Below, one piece after another: positions 61,017 to 64,000 of a stretch of 64,000 nt of DNA; within the stretch, counting starts at the first letter, position 1, and the number at the start of each line of letters is the position of its first letter. The translations under genes and the position numbers were made by a program. The notes under the pieces are model-generated. The model saw nothing but the letters and a program-made list of their open reading frames with translations. It did no database searches and had not been told where the DNA came from. Source of the DNA: BOKV01 sp041987205 (lineage in GTDB: Bacteria > Pseudomonadota > Alphaproteobacteria > Rhizobiales > Rhizobiaceae); the NCBI GenBank assembly GCA_041987205.1, contig JBHIWX010000011.1:1-64000 (forward strand). The letters are read 5' to 3'.

Positions 61017-62057
61017 ATGAGTGATGCTTCCCGCCTTGTCACGGCAGCCGAGCGCGGCGACGACCTCGACGTCTCGCTCAGGCCGCGGCGGCTCGACGAG
61101 TTCGTCGGCCAGCAGCAGGCGCGCGAAAATTTGAAGGTCTTCATCGAGGCGGCCAAGGGGCGCGGCGAGGCGCTGGACCATGTCCTGTTCGTCGGCCCGC
61201 CCGGTCTCGGCAAGACGACGCTGGCGCAGATCATGGCCAAGGAACTCGGCGTCAATTTCCGCGCGACGTCGGGTCCGGTCATCGCCAAGGCCGGTGACCT
61301 CGCCGCGCTGCTCACCAATCTCGAAGAAAACGACGTGCTCTTCATCGACGAAGTGCACCGGCTGAGCCCCGCGGTGGAGGAAATTCTCTATCCGGCGATG
61401 GAGGATTTCCAGCTCGATCTCATCATCGGCGAGGGGCCGGCGGCGCGCTCGGTGAAGATCGATCTGGCGAAGTTCACGCTGGTCGCCGCGACGACACGGC
61501 TCGGCCTGCTCACCACGCCGTTGCGTGACCGTTTCGGCATTCCGGTGCGCCTCAATTTCTATACCGAGCAGGAGCTGGACCTGATCGTGCGGCGCGGCGC
61601 GCGGATCATGGGACTACCGATGAGCGATGACGGTGCGAAGGAGATCGCACGACGCGCGCGCGGAACGCCGCGCATCGCCGGTCGGCTGTTGCGCCGCGTG
61701 CGCGATTTCGCCGAGGTCGCGGGCGCCGAGACGGTGGACGCGACGATCGCCGATGCGGCGCTGACGCGCCTTGAGGTCGATCAGCGCGGGCTCGACCAGC
61801 TCGACCGGCGTTATCTCGACCAGATCGCGCATAATTTCGGCGGCGGTCCGGTCGGGATCGAGACCATCGCCGCTGCCCTGTCCGAACCGCGCGACGCGAT
61901 CGAGGACATCATCGAACCGTTCCTGATCCAGCAGGGATTGATCCAGCGCACGCCGCGCGGGCGCATCCTCACCGCCAATGCCTGGAAGCATCTGGGCCTG
62001 CAGGCGCCGGCCGATCTCGCTGCCCTGCAGATGGGTCTGTTCCAGGACGAGGACTGA
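61017..62057 (+). CDS. ruvB: Holliday junction branch migration ATPase RuvB
   Basis: 346 residues. Walker A GPPGLGKTTLAQIMA, Walker B VLFIDEVHRL, sensor ATTRLGLLTTPLRDRFG and the C-terminal winged helix (FLIQQGLIQRTPRGRILT) are intact. RuvB hexamers pump DNA through the RuvA-bound junction. In many proteobacteria ybgC-tolQR follow; here a leftward DUF2254 gene follows instead, so that order is broken. Confidence 0.97.
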   Translation: MSDASRLVTAAERGDDLDVSLRPRRLDEFVGQQQARENLKVFIEAAKGRGEALDHVLFVGPPGLGKTTLAQIMAKELGVNFRATSGPVIAKAGDLAALLTNLEENDVLFIDEVHRLSPAVEEILYPAMEDFQLDLIIGEGPAARSVKIDLAKFTLVAATTRLGLLTTPLRDRFGIPVRLNFYTEQELDLIVRRGARIMGLPMSDDGAKEIARRARGTPRIAGRLLRRVRDFAEVAGAETVDATIADAALTRLEVDQRGLDQLDRRYLDQIAHNFGGGPVGIETIAAALSEPRDAIEDIIEPFLIQQGLIQRTPRGRILTANAWKHLGLQAPADLAALQMGLFQDED

Positions 62058-62073
62058 TCAGGACTTGGACTGA

Positions 62074-63573
62074 TCAGGATTTGGACCGGGCTTTCGAGGG
62101 AGGTTTTGCCGTCGGTTTGCGCTGCCGGCGCACCGGGCGCTTCTTCGGCTTCTCGTCCTTGACGGGTTCGGGACCGGCATTCATCAGCGGCGGGAAGGGC
62201 GACCGGCGGCGCGGATGTTTCAGCGTGCTCTCGAAGATCGCCGCTTCAGTCTCGACCTCGACCAGCGAATGGCCGTCCAGTCTCAGCCTGCACAACTCGA
62301 CCAGATAGCCTGCCTCGGCCTCCAGCGCGTCGAGCCGGCTCTGCTTTTCGCAGCGCCGGGCGACGAGGCCGAGGGCGTAAAGGAAATGGCGCGAAGCGCT
62401 CTTGTCGCTCGCAGCATAGTCGCGCACCGCGCCAAAGGTAAGCCGCAGGAAGTCGGCGAAGGAGGGCGGCGAGACGACGACGCGGAGCTTGCCGTCGGCA
62501 TCGACCCGCAAGGGATCGGGCGTTTCGAGCACTGCCAGTTCGGCCAGGACGGCCGCCATCCAGTCGAAGCAGGTATTGGCGGTCGAGGGGTCGTTGACGC
62601 CTGGCGAAAGCGCGCGGGCGACGATCTCGACGAGTTCGTCGATGAGGAACAGCATGTCGTCGGTCGGCGTACGCCGTGCGCCCGTGGCGATCGAGGCGAG
62701 CAACGCATCACGAGCCAGGTCGTCAAGCCGCTCGGCGGGCCAGACGTCGAACACGATCATGCCTGGAAAAACGTAGGTTCCGGGTCGAATGTTCAGCCGC
62801 ACGACAAGATCGTGTGCTGCCGCCGTCGTCATGAGCGTGGTCGAGTTGAGAAACTGGACATAGCCGATGACGTTGGACTCGACCTCGGCGTAGTCGGCTT
62901 CCGCTTCGTTCTGGTCGGCGTCGTCGCGAAAACAGTTGGGCAGTTGCCATCCGGGCACCGTGTCCGGCTCGGCGCGCCTCGCCGGTTCCCCGATATAGGC
63001 GGGATAGCGCGTGCCGAGCGCATCGATCAGGCTGCGCCCGATGCCGGCGATCACGTTGGAGATGTGGATGCGTGTCGGCACGTGATGGATGAAAAAGATC
63101 AGTACGCCGATGGAGCACAGCGCCAGCAGGATGCAGACGAGCAATGCGAAATTGGGGACGAAGGTCGATCCGTCCTCTCCCGCGGAGCGGATCGTGCGCA
63201 ACACCATGATCGAATAGACAAAGGTCGCGGTGAACGTGCCCAGCGTGAACTGATTGCCGCGGTCGGTCAGGAAATGGGTGAGCAGGCGCGGGCCGTATTG
63301 TCCGGAGGCATAGACCACGGCCACCATCGTCACGGAGAAGACCGTGCCGGCGACGCCGATCATCGAGCCGCCGATGGCGGTCAGGATGGCGCGTGCTCCG
63401 TCCGGCCGGCTCCCGCTGAAAAGGGGGATGTTTTCGATCCACTCGTCGCCCAGAACGTCGTCGAGCGCGACCAGGCCAATCGCCAGTGCAAACGCGGCCA
63501 ACGCCATGAGTGCCGGGATGAACCAGTAGCTGGAGCGGAGCTGGTCGGCGAATTTTTCGAGCCGGGCATACAT
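62074..63573 (-). CDS. DUF2254 family membrane protein
   Basis: 499 residues. Four hydrophobic helices lie in the first 160 or so (SYWFIPALMALAAFALAIG, MIGVAGTVFSVTMVAVVYAS, and two more). Then comes a long cytoplasmic part with ALSPGVNDPSTANTC, a conserved DUF2254 segment. The C-terminal 50 residues are Lys/Arg/Pro-rich. The function of the family is unknown. It converges with ruvB. Confidence 0.85.
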   Translation of the reverse strand: MYARLEKFADQLRSSYWFIPALMALAAFALAIGLVALDDVLGDEWIENIPLFSGSRPDGARAILTAIGGSMIGVAGTVFSVTMVAVVYASGQYGPRLLTHFLTDRGNQFTLGTFTATFVYSIMVLRTIRSAGEDGSTFVPNFALLVCILLALCSIGVLIFFIHHVPTRIHISNVIAGIGRSLIDALGTRYPAYIGEPARRAEPDTVPGWQLPNCFRDDADQNEAEADYAEVESNVIGYVQFLNSTTLMTTAAAHDLVVRLNIRPGTYVFPGMIVFDVWPAERLDDLARDALLASIATGARRTPTDDMLFLIDELVEIVARALSPGVNDPSTANTCFDWMAAVLAELAVLETPDPLRVDADGKLRVVVSPPSFADFLRLTFGAVRDYAASDKSASRHFLYALGLVARRCEKQSRLDALEAEAGYLVELCRLRLDGHSLVEVETEAAIFESTLKHPRRRSPFPPLMNAGPEPVKDEKPKKRPVRRQRKPTAKPPSKARSKS

Positions 63574-63643
63574 GGCGGGTCACTACCGGTTGGCGGGCTT
63601 GCACTGTCGGCGATTGTCACCGGCCCGGTCAAGCTGGGCGGAT

Positions 63644-63958
63644 TCACTCCGCTGCGACGGCGAGATGAACGCCGGTTGACTTCTGCAGATGGCTGATGAC
63701 GGAGAAAAGGTTCTCCGCGGTAGGATTTCCGCTTGCAGAGAGCATGCGCATCAGACTTTTGGCCGGCCGACCTGTCTCCAGCGCCAGTTTCTCGAATCCC
63801 ATGGTCGCGTTCACGTAATTGCGCAGGACGGCCTTGCCCGTCTCCACGTCGCCATCGAGCAGGAGTTCGACGGCCTCCGAAAGCAGGGCGGCACGAAATG
63901 AAGGATCCGCATCGGCGCGGGCCTTGATGGTTTGCCTGAATTCGCGGGTCAACGGCAT
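63644..63958 (-). CDS. HigA-like antitoxin (addiction module antidote, HTH)
   Basis: 104 residues. An N-terminal region with LTREFRQTIKARADADPSFR, then an HTH (FEKLALETGRPAKSLMRMLS, SGNPTAENLFSVISHL). This matches the antidote family found downstream of RelE/HigB-type killer proteins. The gene starts 2 bp after the stop of such a killer gene, so the pair is translated together, toxin first. It probably neutralises the toxin and represses its own promoter. Confidence 0.82.
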   Translation of the reverse strand: MPLTREFRQTIKARADADPSFRAALLSEAVELLLDGDVETGKAVLRNYVNATMGFEKLALETGRPAKSLMRMLSASGNPTAENLFSVISHLQKSTGVHLAVAAE

Positions 63959-63960
63959 GC

Positions 63961-64000
63961 CTATTTCCCTTTCTTTCGCTGCTTGTAGTCGCCCCAGCGA
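63961..64000 (-). CDS. RelE/HigB-like toxin, C-terminal end (partial)
   Basis: Only the last 12 codons are in the window: RWGDYKQRKKGK before a TAG stop. W-x-D-Y-K is the usual end of the addiction-module killer family whose gene precedes this antitoxin type. These toxins cut mRNA on the ribosome. The call relies mainly on context, since so little is visible. Confidence 0.55.
   Translation of the reverse strand, partial: RWGDYKQRKKGK

Overview
This is a high-GC, gene-dense chromosomal segment that reads as an alphaproteobacterium of the order Hyphomicrobiales (Rhizobiales), most likely near Mesorhizobium/Nitratireductor/Brucella. The markers are an Omp10-type lipoprotein, RcdA and TrcR cell-cycle proteins, DUF1192, a three-subunit proton-translocating transhydrogenase, a cysteine-free L31, and the order DUF4164-zapA-6S RNA-ygfA-ymdB followed by yebC and ruvCAB. 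No prophage, insertion sequence, CRISPR array or tRNA gene was recognised. The species assignment is inference from gene content only.

Layout. 1-9.4 kb: end of folP, an SDR, an orphan NtrC-type regulator, oligoendopeptidase F, Omp10, a small oxidase subunit IV, pntAA-pntAB-pntB and a TPR lipoprotein. 9.5-23.2 kb: rpsU, purEK, two DUF465 proteins, a TSUP permease, a ThiE-like protein with a Sel1 protein, efp, an inositol monophosphatase, a MotA/MotB-like membrane pair, an FAD dehydrogenase, an ABC exporter and rpmE. 23.2-31.2 kb: rcdA, a DUF1192 gene, a quinone reductase, trcR, a YafY/VOC regulatory unit with two perfect operators, and a four-gene ArsR membrane operon. 31.2-42.9 kb: prpE, GST, SGNH hydrolase, a di-haem peroxidase with a FixH-like partner, class I aldolase, a homocysteine methyltransferase, TetR, a glutamate-receptor-type channel and two small genes. 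42.9-50.4 kb: pgk, a K+/H+ antiporter, GNAT, gap and tkt, all leftward. 50.4-64 kb: DUF4164-zapA-6S-ygfA-ymdB, a secreted caspase/beta-propeller protein, SDR, GFA protein, yebC, TSUP, ruvC-DUF3445-ruvA-ruvB, a DUF2254 protein and the start of a toxin-antitoxin pair.

How the parts work together. fba, pgk, gap and tkt form a dispersed central-carbon cluster on the minus strand. Transhydrogenase and the oxidase subunit belong to membrane energetics. RcdA, TrcR, ZapA and 6S RNA connect to growth and cell-cycle control.

The most unusual points are these. (1) The K+/H+ antiporter has no stop codon before pgk, so one open frame of about 1,050 codons covers both proteins. (2) Three copies of one perfect operator (9-bp arms, 6-bp spacer) occur 14 kb apart. 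They sit 55-57 bp upstream of a VOC gene and of a previously uncalled 65-residue gene, and define a small regulon probably run by the adjacent YafY/WYL regulator. (3) There is a bacterial ionotropic-glutamate-receptor-like protein. (4) Several genes under 70 codons have good ribosome-binding sites.
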